Shown here: one piece after another, positions 33,928 through 45,875 of the stretch | How the letters are laid out: every line of letters starts with the position of its first letter | Position numbering within the stretch: position 1 is the stretch's first letter | Origin: Grifola frondosa | Lineage: Eukaryota > Basidiomycota > Agaricomycetes > Polyporales > Grifolaceae | Direction of reading: 5' to 3' | Assembly: GCA_001683735.1 (NCBI GenBank) | Contig: LUGG01000010.1 | Location: 186,001 to 250,000 of the forward strand | Length of the DNA: 64,000 nt | Position numbers and translations under genes: made by a program | Notes under the pieces: generated by a model | The model's database searches: none | Told to the model about the DNA's origin: nothing | Seen by the model: the letters and a program-made list of their open reading frames with translations, nothing else

Positions 33928-35012
33928 ATGACAAACTCCCCGCAAAATTCGACCATCATGGTGCGTCGTCAGCCCCGTTTATCCCATTTTTGTCATCTTG
34001 CTACCCTACCTTGTTGCTAATGATGTTTTGACGAATAGTACGCCGACACTACTGCACCCCCTGTTGATCCTTACACGGAGGCGTACAATGAACCCCCTCC
34101 GCCTGCTCCAGGACCCGCAGTCGATTCGCGAGACCGAGACCTGCCTCCTGCCAGAGGTCGGTCCCGTTCCCGCAGCCCTGTGAGATCTACCAGCTATCGC
34201 AGGTCTCCTCCGCCCAGGCGGCCCCCTCATGCGCCAATTGTTCGTGACATTTCTATGCTTGACTATCTCGTGCTTACCTGGCGAAGCAGGCGCCCAATCC
34301 GTCGAATGTTCTCGGCGTCTTTGGCCTGAGTATTCGCACAACTGAACGCGATCTGGATGAAGAGTTTAGTCGGTTTGGTCGGGTCGAGAAGGTAGTGATC
34401 GTGTATGATCAGAGGGTGAGCAGCCTTCGTATTTTGGCGATCAAAGGTCCTTATATATTCCCTCAGTCCGATCGTTCCCGTGGATTCGGCTTCATCTCGA
34501 TGTCTAACACGGATGAGGCTGCTCGCTGCATCAAAGAACTGAACGGTGTGGTACGCTGAATTTTCAATATTGTGGCGCCTCATTTTTTGACGCCTGCCTC
34601 CTAGGATCTGAACGGCCGCCGAATTCGCGTGGACTACTCAGTCACGGATCGCCCTCATGCTCCTACTCCTGGAGAATACATGGGTCATCGTCGCCGCCGT
34701 GGACGCGACACCTATTCCGGCAGGGAAGTTCGGGAAGACAGATTTGATGACTTCAGAGAACGCCGCGACCGCGAACCATATGGCCGTCGCGATGAACGGG
34801 ACCGCGACTACTACGGTAGAGACAATCGCGACTGGCGTGATCGTCGAAGTCCTCCTCCCCGCGGCCGCTACTCACCTGAGTACAGACGGCGTCGGAGTTA
34901 TTCTAGGAGCCCCCCGAGGGGCAGCAGCCCTACTCGCGGAAGGGACTACGACGCCCCTCCCTCGAGTGCTCTTCCTCCTGCAAACGGAGCTGGAGCTGAT
35001 AGTCGTTGGTAA
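33928..35012 (+). CDS. Tra2-like SR protein, RRM domain
   Basis: Exon 1 is 33928-33960 ([11 protein letters not shown]) and the intron 33961-34038. Exon 2 reads [20 protein letters not shown] and the first RS stretch ([20 protein letters not shown]). The RRM follows over three exons: [20 protein letters not shown] (RNP2 is VFGLSI), [34 protein letters not shown] (RNP1 is RGFGFISM), [20 protein letters not shown]. The tail is Arg/Asp/Tyr-rich, then RS-rich ([20 protein letters not shown]), ending ADSRW. RS-RRM-RS is the transformer-2 layout; such proteins bind exonic enhancers and guide splice-site choice in the nucleus, and are substrates of SRPK-type kinases. Confidence 0.85.
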
Positions 35013-35068
35013 AGTGATCATGGATCATTCGCCTGGTGCCCTCAGTACGGAACTGGTTTGATGTCTTG

Positions 35069-35750
35069 GAATGGGCGGCCCATCATGCAGGCCAAAGGCG
35101 AAGGCAATTGCTCAAGTGATGAAGAGCGTCGCGGCGGTCTCCTTCCCGCAAGACTCGTTTCCTCAAGTTTTCATTTACCCGTCTCCGGACTCCGTTCCCG
35201 TTCAATAGCACAGAAAATCAAGTTGTCAAGTTTCTTTCGTATCGACTCGAATATCTTGTAATCTCGTTCCCTCTCCCTACGACTACGTTGAATATTTGCA
35301 AGTACAAGGCGCTTCCCTGATTGATGGCAAAGACCTGTCGAGCGCTAGCAGCCCGCCTGTGAGGCCCGCACTTACTGCTTCAGGCGTGAATGTTGTTGTT
35401 ACGCACAGCCCTTGTAACGGTGGGAATACTTGGCCTACTGACGTGTTACAGGTATGAAATTGCCTGAATGTCAAGATCCAGGTTTTTGTGAAGTGTGAAG
35501 ATCGCGAAGAATGGGTGAAGACTCAATCTCCCTGAATGTGGGCAAGGTTTCTGAGGCGGTACGGATGCAATCGTACGCCCGTAGGCTCCACTCCATATTG
35601 GCTGCAAGTTACCTGTGCAAGGATTCAGACATCTATCAGAAGTCTCCGTTGCCGTGCACGTACGTGGCTTGTAATCGTGTCACTTTTTCAGGAGGAGTTG
35701 GGTTTTGGTGCGATTGGGACGAGATGGGGGAGCGTAGATCTAAGAGCTAG
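35069..35750 (+). CDS. Possible small multi-exon gene, unrecognised
   Basis: Several short open stretches have a coding look: from the ATG at about 35069, AIAQVMKSVAAVSFPQDSFP then VFIYPSPDSVPVQ; around 35289-35450, VEYLQVQGASLIDGKDLSSA and NVVVTHSPCNGGNTWPTD; around 35480-35520, IQVFVKCEDREEWVKTQSP; and around 35540-35750, MQSYARRLHSILAASYLCKD. They are in different frames with possible splice sites between them. I do not recognise the protein, and the whole could be the 3' untranslated region of the Tra2-like gene. Confidence 0.22.
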
Positions 35751-35953
35751 TTTGTTGCCTATGCAATTAAATGTTGTAGAATACTTTCATAATGAGATTA
35801 GTTCATACCGTGTCGATTTATTTGAGAGCAGAACGAACGGGACAAGATGAATATGTTTTAAGATCTAGGAGATCTGTCCAATTTGGGCGCAAAATTCTTG
35901 AATCCGCCCTGCTGATTGGTCGAGGTTCGCTACGTTTGTCCTCATACCTCACG

Positions 35954-38355
35954 ATGCCTCGAATCCGAAAAAGTTAGTAACTGGTCATCTTTGTGTCACC
36001 AATCTTTTCTCATGTTTGGTTTGCAGAGACGACCAAGCGGGGCACAACGAACCAGCGTGAAAAGATCAAGCACAAGGCTGCGGAAACGAGGAAGAAGAGG
36101 AAGAAGGAGGTGAACAAGAACACTCAGTGGAAGACCAGTACGTCTCTTGCACCATCCGCTATATGAAAGGTCATTTTTCATCATGCTTGCTTTTAGAACA
36201 TCCGAAGGATCCTGGTATTCCCAATAACTTCCCGTACAAGGATCAGATTCTAGCAGAAGTCGCCGAACAACGAAGACAGGTGCGTGCTAATGCTTATTCT
36301 CATTGTTCATAACTGACGATGAACCAAGGCTGCTGAAGAGAAGCAGCGACGGAAGGAGGAGAAGAAAGCTGCAAAGCAGCAGGGACCTACTGAGGACGGC
36401 TCAGACGTGGACGAGACCGAGGCAGTTTTCGATGGGGTCAGCTCACTGACGGTCGCGCATGCTGAGAAGGCAAGCGGGAAGGCCAAGGCCCAGCAGGCTG
36501 AAGCTGAAGATGCCGAGGAACAAGTCCCTATTCTGGTAAACCTGGACTTGCCCGACCTGAAGTCCGTGCTCGAACTTGCGGATGTCATAGTAGAAGTTTT
36601 AGATGCTCATGATCCGTCACCGTGCCGGAGCTCGCATTTAGAGGAGATTGCGCAGGCGAAGAAAACTCTCTTTGTGCTTAACAAAGTCGGTGAGTGGTAT
36701 GTGATTCGTCTTGTCGGTGTTAGCTCATGTTGTATGCTGCATCGCATGTTTTGTAGACGCATGCCCTCGGGAAGCAGTAGTATCATGGGCAGAATCGCTT
36801 CGTAGTCAGCAACCTACCGTGCTTTTTCGGTCTGCTTCGGCATTCTTGTCGTCGGCTGCAGATGCCACCGTTAACGCCAAGGGAAAAGGCAAAGAGCGTG
36901 CAGATGACGCGTGGGGTGTCGACTCCGTTCTGTCATGTCTGCGTCTTTGGGCGGAAGAAAAGAAGGACGACAAACCGCTCGTTGTCGCCGTAGTAGGCTT
37001 GACTAACGTACGAGCTCACCTTCTGCTACTATTCCTTTTGTATTGACTTTCGTGCAGACCGGCAAGAGCTCCTTCATTAATTCGCTGTTGCGTAAAGCTG
37101 CGTTGGATACCTTTAGACTCACTTCCACGGCGCAGGATGGGCCGACGACAACACGGCACCCACAAGAAGTCACACTCGAGATTGACGGCAAGCCAATACG
37201 CCTCATCGACACGCCCGGTCTGTCATGGCTTCCAGCACCGGATGCGAGTGCGGAGGAGTTGGAGCGACAGCGTGCGCGAGACATCTTGTTACGCAATAGA
37301 GGCAGAATAGAACGTCTAAAGGACCCAGGACCTCTCCGTAAGTCGCGCTTCCCTCGTGCCTATATACTATTCGTCAAATTGCTCATTGCACTGTATTTCA
37401 GTGGCTGAAGTAGTGTCTCACGCTAACCGGGAAGACTTGATGCTACTGTACAACTTGCCGGCGTTCTCAGAGGGCGATCCGAACGCCTTCCTCTCAAGCG
37501 TCGCTCGTGCCAATGGGCTCATCAAGAAGGTTGGTTCCCCCTTTCGTTCTATTAACACGATGCTCAGACCCTCTCGTATTCATTGCATAGGGTGGGGCAC
37601 TGGATCTAGCAGGCGCGTCACGGATCGTTCTCCGAGACTGGAGCACGGGCAAGTTTGCACGGTACACGGTACCCTCCTCTCCAGCATCTACTCCCTCTAG
37701 GAATCCTGCCCTGGCAGACGTATATGCGAAAGATGAGGAGGTCCTCTCCAAGCTATCAACCCGCAAGGAGCTGCGGAAGAGCAGCGGCCTGGTTAAACTG
37801 AGGGCTGGCGTTGTGGACACGCGGAAAATTAACTTGGACGCCTCGTGGTTTGCCGAGGAAGATGAAAGCGATGAGGATGCGGAGGGAGCACATAGCGAAG
37901 CGGACGACGCCTCCGTTGATCTCGAGAAAGAGAGTGCAGATGAAGATATTGACGAAGACGAGGATGAGGACGAAGACAACGACGAGGAAGATGAGGAAGA
38001 CGAAGAAGAGGAGGTTCCGTCGCTGCCCACCGGGAAGCGCAAGAGAGGTGACGCAAAAGCGCCCCCTGCACGGCCTGCCAAGAAGGTTGCCTTCGCCCCC
38101 GAACCCAAGGGCACCAAGCAGGCTCGCTCGGCAGCGGGCGCAAGGGGCTCGCAAATCGCTGCACAGAAGGCGAAGACAAAGTTGTCCGCGCTCCCCAGTG
38201 AAAAGCCCTCTGCCAAGTCCCAGAAAAAGCCCGTTTTCAAGAAGGCACCCATACCCCCCGCAACGAAGAGGGCTGCAAACTCATCTTCTAAAAAATCGGC
38301 GGCATCCCAGAGCAAGGACGGCGAACTGGCGTATGACTTCAAGCAATTCTTCTAG
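35954..38355 (+). CDS. Nug1/GNL3-type nucleolar GTPase (circularly permuted)
   Basis: The start is MPRIRKK and, after an intron, TTKRGTTNQREKIKHKAAET, a basic N-terminal domain. PKDPGIPNNFPYKDQILAEV is typical of the nucleostemin family, followed by a coiled coil. The GTPase motifs are in permuted order: LADVIVEVLDAHDP (G5 region), TLFVLNKVD (G4), VVAVVGLTNTGKSSFINSLL (G1), then DTPGLSW (G3). An unusual point is Thr in place of the common Val before GKSS, created at an intron border. The C-terminus has a long acidic run (EDEDEDEDNDEEDEEDEEEE) and a Lys/Ala-rich tail ending DFKQFF. Family members work in the nucleolus in 60S subunit maturation and export. About eight exons; the end is at 38355. 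Confidence 0.88.
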
Positions 38356-38642
38356 AGTAGATGTGCACGGATCATGCGTTCAAATGTTCTACCCGATATA
38401 CTACATACATATGTGCGTACTTATATACAATGATACATTTTGAGGTTGCGACATTTCCATGGGATGTTCATGACTGTCTTTCTATTACCTCCGCGGAGAT
38501 GGTATCAATGAAGAGAAAAGAAAAGAAAGAAAAAAAGAGCGATTATGAGAATGAGCGGCAGATTAAACGGTTTGAAGGTCCGTGGCAGGGGTTCCAAAAA
38601 GCAGAACTACGTAAGTAATACGAACGAAAATATATGATGCGG

Positions 38643-41414
38643 CTAGCCAGCAATCTTGACGACGCAGGTTCCCCCATCAGCGAGGAGCCCTCGCGGGCCG
38701 TAACGCTTCTGCGGAACACCTCCGGCGCCCTCTCGAACGGTACGACCCGCCCCTCGTCGGCGTCCTCCTCGCCCTGGCCGATCCACGGGCGCAGCCAGCC
38801 CTGCTCGGCCATGGCCACGACGGCATCGAGCGAGTCGCGGATGTCCTCGCCTTCGAAGTCCACGTCCACCGCGACGCTCACCCACGTGTAGCCAACGGAG
38901 CGTTTCGCCTCCTTCGCCTTCTTCTGCCCGGCGCCCTTCGTCGGGCCCATGGCGCGGCGGAGCGAGCGCAGGCCGGAGCGCAGGTTGTCGTGCGCGGTGG
39001 GAATCGCGCGGCCCGGCGTGTCGCCTACGAGCGTCGTGAACTGCGTCTGCGAGCGGCCGGGCTGCATATCTACGGATGCCGCGCTCTCCGCCGTCGACGA
39101 CAGCGAGACAGACGTCGACTTCGACGAGGCCGACGAGGTCGCAGAAGGATCCAGCAGGAGCACCTGCTGCGCGGCCTCCCAGATCGCGACGCCGCCCACC
39201 GTGTCCAAAATCATGTCGAACGACTCGCCCTCGTCCGCCAGGTTTCCGAGCACGTCGAGCGGCTCTCCAATGCAGATGCCCTCCGCGCCCCAGGAGCGCA
39301 GGCGAGCCTCCACCTGCTCACTCCTGCTGCACGCCTGACTCTTCTGAGCTCCCGAGCGTGCGACCTGAACGGTCGCCCCGTCCTCCGCATCGTCGCGCAC
39401 CGCAGACTGAGGCACCTGCACCGACACGCTGACGCCCCTCCTGCCCAGCATCTGCACCGCCATCGCCCCCGCGCCGTCGTGTCCGTGCAGGATCAGCGCC
39501 CGCGGGCGCCGCGCGCTGTCATCTGTGTATCGTGCAAACGCAGTGAGGACGTCGCCGAACGTGCGGATTGCGCGGTGTGCGAAGATGCCGCTGAGCGGGA
39601 GCAGCGCCAGTTCCTCGAGGGTGAGCGGCGACGGCGCCGGCGCGAGCTGGGAGGAATGAAGGGCGGAGTGCTGACTTGTGGGGAGGGAATACGCACGGGC
39701 GTGCGTGCGTCTGCGCGCAGGGAATAGCGTCGGGTTGCGCGGACGCGGTTGCGGCGCGCGGTGGACACGATGGCGCTCCACCAGAATAAACTCGGCAAGC
39801 GCACTGCACTATTACAGCAAAGTCAGCTCCACTAGATTCACGACCAGTCCGGCGCATATACCCGGGTTTGCGCAGTATGACAGGGAAAACCGCTCACCTT
39901 CCGCACATCCAGCAGACCCAGGACCCACTCTCCGCGCTTACACACCTCTTCCTTCACCTTCCAGCCGCACTCTACCGCACGCCCTACAAAGCTCCGTCCG
40001 GGGACGAACCCCGCGCCCTTCACTACTCCGCTCCCAGGTGCACCGCCTGACTTTTCATACACGATCAGCGAGTCCAGACCGTCCAGGCCAACCGCAAAGA
40101 CCTGGACAAGTACGTGTGACTCTGGGACGTACGTGGGCGGCGCTAGGTGCGCCGTGAAAGCCACCGGGAGGGGGAGCGCGCCCTGCAGGTGCATGGGCGT
40201 TGCGCTTTCCTGACGCTTCGACTTTGTTCCAAACGATCGTGGGAGCGAGAGCGACAGAGCGCGCACGAGGGCGCGCGACCCTTCTTCGGGTTGGACGGGA
40301 GCGGGGCGATGGCGGACGCGCCACGGATGACCTCGATGGTCGCCATGCTGCTCTGCGCGATGCCCGCACGCACAAGGTCGACGTGGCCTTCTGCAGTAGT
40401 CTTGCCTTTGGCGTTTGCATAGCCGGCATGTGGGAGCGTCAGGCTCGTATAGCCGTTCTGCGGGGAGGAGGGTGACATGGCGGGGAAAGGTGTTGGGAGA
40501 GTGTGTGTGGGTAGCTTCGCGGTAGACGCAGTGGGGATGCTTGTGGGTCCAGGCGAGGAAGAGGAGGAGAGCGTACGGCGGTGTCCGCGTGCGTACTCGA
40601 GCAGCCGGGCATCAGGAGACGGTGAGTCTGGTTCGCTCGCCTTGGCGCTGTGGTCTGCAGAGCTGGACAGAGGTGCAGTGAGCGCCTTCTGTGCGAGGGG
40701 GGACGGCGGGGTCGAACGCGGCGTTTCAAGGACGGGCGTCGGCGCGCGGCTCGGCTCGCTGCTGCTGAGGCCTGTCCCGGTCGTACTACACTCGCTCTCG
40801 TCTTCCTCCCAGAGCGCGGACATGCGACCCCGGGAGGTCCGAGAGTGCTTACTGGTGCGGTCGGCCTTGGCGCGCGAGCGCGTGCCAGGGCGGGAGTAGG
40901 ATGGAGCGACGGACGGGACTGTCAGGTAGAAGTCCGGTGGGAGCGTGCGGGAGTGCCGATGCTGGGACTGGGCGATCTTCGGAGGTGCAAGCCAACGGAC
41001 GTCTTTGGCCCAGTCCTCGTCCGTGTACATCAGCAGCTGCGCTTCCTCTCGCGAGCGACGCCGCATGCTTCTGCTCGAGGAAGGCAGTGTAGAGGAGGTT
41101 GCGGATCGCGCAGCCGCATGTCCTCGGGGGCGCGAGCTAGAGGTTATGGTGATCGTCTCTACGAGCTCCTGTGAGGCTTTGCGGACGCCACGGTCAGAGC
41201 CGTTTGGGGTAGTCATCCGCGTCGAGGATGTGATGCGAGACGGAGAGGAGAAGAGCGAACCGTTGTCGTCATGTCCGGAGCTGGAAGAGCCGGCAGATGA
41301 AATAGAAGAGTCGGAAGGAGTACGGGAGACAGAGGGAGAATCTGGCTCGGGGGAGGATGATCTAGGATGGAGGGGAAGGAGGGCGTTGGCAAGTGCTTGG
41401 GGCTCGAGCATCAT
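38643..41414 (-). CDS. MDR-type (zinc-binding alcohol dehydrogenase-like) oxidoreductase with long Ser-rich N-terminus
   Basis: Residues 1-300 are low-complexity Ser/Pro (SSSPEPDSPSVSRTPSDSSI) with islands such as LMYTDEDWAKDVRWLAPPK and LPPDFYLTVPSVAPSYSRPG. Then come MATIEVIRGASAIAPLP, the GroES-like part (VLVQVFAVGLDGLDSLIVYE; GFVPGRSFVGRAVECGW), and after an intron FILVERHRVHRAPQP, LTLEELALLPLSGIFAHRAI, a nucleotide-binding stretch (RALILHGHDGAGAMAVQMLG), SFDMILDTVGG and the end DGGTCVVKIAG at 38643. Frame breaks of one base occur near 40279-40281 (a CCC run) and near 38700. Upstream of the listed Met the same frame stays coding-like to about 41548 (DPEDSSDDDTDIFYTPRS), so the true start is probably in an upstream exon. 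Substrate unknown; the long extension is unusual for an MDR enzyme. Confidence 0.65.
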
Positions 41415-41751
41415 GGCGCTGGATTGACGTGAAGCACGGGGAGAGGAATAAACTGTGGAGCGGGGGGTGTAGAAGATGTCGGTGTCGTCGTCGCTGCTGT
41501 CCTCCGGGTCGCCGTCGTGGTCTTTGTGGTCAGAGATGGGATGGCCTGGGCGGCGGGAGGGGGGCGAATTTAAATAGATGTGAGCATTATGAGAAAAATG
41601 GGAAGCGTGATGCTGAAGAGAAGAATTAGATGACGCGATGGAGCGGATAAGAGGTTGGTTGGACCGAAGGAGCTGCGACGAATGACGGATGCAAGCGAGG
41701 AGAGATAAGAGGGGGGGTTACACCGGAATTAGACGGCTTCCAACTCACGTT

Positions 41752-42342
41752 CGTGTCGCGCTCTACCCGAACACACGACGCCGACCCCTCCGCCTGCGAA
41801 TGAGGATCCAGTGTGAGCAGCGTGCCGGCGTGGAGATGCGAATGCCCTGTCTCAGACACACTGTCGCGGAGCGTTGGCCCCTGCACAAACGTCTCAGCCT
41901 GATCTCCGAGTGCTAGGTCCTCGCCCGAGGTGGCGATTCTGATCAGCTCGTGTTTCGTCGAGTAGTACTCCTTCTCTGCGAGCTGACAGTACGTCTGCGA
42001 GGGTTGTCCTAGTATTTTTTGTAGCAAGGTCGCCTTTGGCATCGCCCAAGACGACGAGGCCAGCAGAGAGATTCTGACAGAGGAATGGTTGTGCGACTTG
42101 TGCTACATGATGTAGCCAGCGTGCTCCTCCGGGGTTCCACACCGGCTCGGCCGGTGGAGCCAACCGTGGCTGACAGTACATAACGTACCAGCGTACCACG
42201 CTCCTCCAGCGTTTCTCATCCGAATATCGTCCACATAAATGGCGTTACACAATTCACCAGCGATGTAGAGTCTCGTACGGCTATGCATTCCATCCGACGG
42301 TATCATGGCGTACGTTCCCAATATGGTTAAGCCCAGAAACAT
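41752..42342 (-). CDS. Possible upstream exons, unrecognised
   Basis: Read on the minus strand, an ATG at 42342 opens MFLGLTILGTYAMIPSDGMH then LYIAGELCNAIYVDDIRMRN. Further on come NLSAGLVVLGDAKGD and, after a plausible acceptor, EYYSTKHELIRIATSGEDLA with LGDQAETFVQGPTLRDSVSE, up to RVERDTN, followed by a GTGAGT donor at about 41752. These look like real exons. They may be the 5' part of the MDR-type gene (its N-terminus lies 200 bp downstream) or a separate gene. Frames do not join cleanly by eye. Confidence 0.35.
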
Positions 42343-42832
42343 TCAATGCTGCGGACAACGGAGCGATCGGGCCACCACGACGGTGCACACTCTCTTACAA
42401 TTGAGGCCCGCAGCTCTCAGAGGGATTTAAATTCCACTCATTCCCCGACTCGGGATATCCATGGCTCCCGAAGGCCGTGCTCTCTCAAGCTTGAGACATT
42501 TATATCACACTGGCCTCGGGTTTCACGCCAGGAAACTACGGCCGACATTGATATATTGACATCTAACCGGAGAGGCCGCATGAACACGCAACACATATGC
42601 ATGCCACTGACGTGGAACATCCTGCGATATCTTCGAATGTTCAAGGGGATTTCCCATATCGCTTCCGAATTACTTCTTAACGAACGTCAACACGTCGCAA
42701 TGCGCACCGTCGGCAAAGCCACTCGCAGAGACCGTCTAGAAGGACATCCTGTACGACAATCAGTACTAACTCCCCCTTCTCCCAGGACTAGAAGACTCAC
42801 CAGCCCGACATGCGCTCCCAAGACCTCCACAA

Positions 42833-44662
42833 TCAGAACGGGTAATTCGACTCCCGCTCCTCGCTGCTAATCATCCCCTTCGCAATCTGCTCAGCATGGC
42901 ACGCATCGAGATATGGCAAAATGTCGTCAAACGCCTTCTTCGCTTTATACCTGCCATCAGCAAGAATCCACAGATCGTCAGAACAGCAGCCGCAACCAGA
43001 AACAGCACAAGCCTTGCGCACCGTGCGACGTCCTCCGGCCAGCTGCGCAGCGCACTCGCCATCCGCCCTGGCACACCCGGCTCCTTCGTGAGCTCGCTCA
43101 CGGGCGTCTGGTAGACGTGGATCCCGAACGCGATCGCGCCCGTGCGTGGCAGGCGGCGCAGCGTCTGGCGCTCAGAGCGCAAGTACAGCGTGGACGGCGT
43201 CGCGGGCGTGCTCGCCGCGGCGCTGGGTCCCTGGGTCGGTGCGTCGCGGATGCGCGCCGCGCGCTGGAACTCGGGCATGTCCTCGCTCCCATTCATCGTC
43301 TCCGCCCACGAGAGCTCGTTCGGGTCCGCCGTCTCGGCGCCCTCCTTCACTACCTGGAAGGCGTAGTTGTTGCGCACGACGGGCTTGTCGAGTGGCATCC
43401 GCCGGAAGAAGCGGGACATGCTGAGGTGCAGCTTACTCTGGTCTGAGGAGGGTCAATGGGGTTCACGTATAGATTCATTGTGCTTACATTGAGGGACATG
43501 GCCGGAGATGTGGACCTCGTCTAGGGCCAAGCCAATTTTATCTTCCAACCGCCAGGAACCTGCGAGAGAATGCGTCAATGCATGCACACATATTGCCGAT
43601 AAAAATGTGGTCGTGCTGACCTGCTATGCACAGTGCGGCTGCTTGTAAATAATACCTGCCATCAGTACCTATACATCCCGCGTCAGAAATCACTTTTCCG
43701 GCGTTGCTAAGCATATTACCTTCAACCATCAGTACGAAATCTTCTTGAACACTAATCATCGTTCAGGCATCGCGTTCAGCGCAAAAACTCGAGCACAAAG
43801 CTCACTCACAGCAAAGCCGCAACCTTCATCGGATCCTCCTCGTCCAATTTATACGTCTTCTGCAGCGGGACAATCGTGATGTCCTTGATACGCCCTTCGC
43901 CATACCACCCATCGAACTCTTTTTCCGAGCGCACGACAGCGTACACCTTCGGGTGTCGCCTCGAGAGATACTCCGCGAGCTCATGCACGAACTCCTCCGC
44001 TAGTAGACTCACGGTCAGCCATCGCGGCCGAGATGTATCAATATACACCACACGACTCACCCGCCGCCCGACCGGACTGCACCACGCCAGGCTGCTCCGC
44101 GTTGATACGCACGACGCGCTCACCGCGCGCACGAATGCGCTGCTCGCACAGCGCATGCACCTCCGGGAACTGCTGGTCGAGCTGCCCACGCGCGGATCGT
44201 CAGCGCCTCCTTGCCCCAACAGCACGCCCCGAGCACTCACCTCGACCCACTGGTCCCACGGCATCGTCCTAACGGCCATCGTGACACTAGCAAAAGCTCA
44301 GCAGCGCCCCGCACGCGGCCGCGCGACGATGACGCACTAGTAATCTCCCCATTTGAACGGGCGGTACGCGATCGGCTTGATGGTGCCCAGCTCTTCCGTG
44401 GACGGCGTGAAGCGGGGGTAGTCGAACGGCACTGGGGTCCACTCTGCCGACACGCTCGTGAGCTCCGAGATCAGCGACGACGGTATGCTGCATGCCCACC
44501 TCCCGGTACCCGTTCCTTCACTGCAGGGCTCGATTTTTCGCTATCGACACTGCGCGCACGCCCCCGCAGCGCTCGACGGAGCACGAGGAGGCCCAGCGCA
44601 GCGACGACACAGGCCACGAAGATAGACAGATCTGCAGAGCTCAGCACAAGCTTGAACGCCAT
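42833..44662 (-). CDS. DUF3445 / HODM-like protein, membrane-anchored
   Basis: The start MAFKLVLSSADLSIFVACVV (44662) gives one N-terminal membrane helix, then a basic patch. The soluble part follows over several exons: WTPVPFDYPRFTPSTEELGT, IKPIAYRPFKWGDY, TMAVRTMPWDQWVE, LDQQFPEVHALCEQRI-like, EEFVHELAEYLSRRHPKVYA, EKEFDGWYGEGRIKDITIVP, TDGRYYLQAAALCIAG, SWRLEDKIGLALDEVHISGH, MSRFFRRMPLDKPVVRNNYA, SWAETMNG, RSERQTLRRLPRTGAIAFGI, then YKAKKAFDDILPYLDACHAE and ESNYPF with stop at 42833. This is the DUF3445 pattern, related to the alpha subunit of bacterial haem-dependent oxidative N-demethylase. In fungi the substrate is unknown. The membrane anchor points to the ER or another endomembrane. 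Confidence 0.78.
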
Positions 44663-45875
44663 CGCTGAAGCGTAGAGAAAGAGGAGGACGAGGACGACAG
44701 ACAATCGATGGAAGAAGCACACCCGGGGCTCCGCGCGAGATATAGACACGCGCTCGAGTCACGAACATGATAGCTGGCTTCGAGTTCTCCAGAAGGCGGG
44801 CGCGCGAGCGTTTAGTGGTGCAAATTTGTGGCTAGTCGATCGCTCTGCGCGATAACACGATTAATGTGTCGATCGTATACATGACGCGCAGACACGCGTT
44901 ATCCGCGTCCAGGGACTTTTATTCAGAGGCCGGCCGTCCTGCAATACCTGGGACGTACGTACACATCCTGTGACAATGCTCAGCGCGCAGCGAATGGATG
45001 AATTGCAAGTACTCACGCATTTCACGGTACTGAATTTGCCGACTTGACCGTCATGGGCCTTGGCACGCGGTCTTAGGCTCGAGTCCACGAATAAGCTTGA
45101 TAGTATCGCCGGGAGATCAGGGTTTGCATGACGTTTCACTCGGCGATAAGCGTTAAGTATCGTGGCCGTAAATAGTCCATTTTCTGCTGCGGGATAAGCA
45201 GGGTGAGGATAAGCAACGGGATCGACGTGCACTGGGTGGTGGCAGAAATCAAGTTACAACAGCTGTCCAAACACGTCGAGCAGTTTGGGCGGAACACCCC
45301 GCCTCTTGATCCGACGCCAAAGAGATCAGCGCAACGCCACGTCTTCCCTGTGGCAACATTTGTAACTTTACGGTGCACAAGTACTGCACAGGTGCGGACG
45401 GACACAAATGTATGCACAAATTAGCAGTAGTCTATTTCAGTAGACAGCGACAACGCTAAGTAGAGAGTAGTTCAGGATGCGGCGAGGATCCGTAATCTAA
45501 CAATTGGTCGACACGCAACAAGAAGTAGCAACACACGGATCACGGAAATGTCAGGCGCAGTGATAAATGATGGTTCAAGAAGAACAAGCACTGTCCAAGA
45601 TATAACAGCGAGGCGACAGCGGGCTCTCTTCCGCCGGAAGCGAGCCGTGCGCATGGTGTGGGCGACGGGGTAAATAGGCAAGAGTGGGGTGTAACGCGGA
45701 CGATTGGATATGGCATACGGAAGCATCGACGTAACCAGTGTGAGCGCGAGACGCAGTTGGCGCTTTTAACGTGCGGACATCAAGAGTGGCCGTTCGTGGC
45801 GTGATATGAATGACGTGGACGGGGGTATTTGTGTCTCGGGAGGGCGAGGGCAAAGACTCCGGCGCAAGGGAGCAC
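44663..45875. other. Intergenic, about 1.2 kb
   Basis: No supported gene, RNA or clear repeat found on either strand. Confidence 0.35.

Noticed and set aside
37494..38342. 282-residue minus-strand frame, Ser-rich
   Set aside because: It is the antisense of the acidic tail of the Nug1-type GTPase.
40477..41427. Open frames on the plus strand opposite the MDR gene N-terminus
   Set aside because: Shadow of a Ser-rich frame on the other strand; low complexity, no splice logic.
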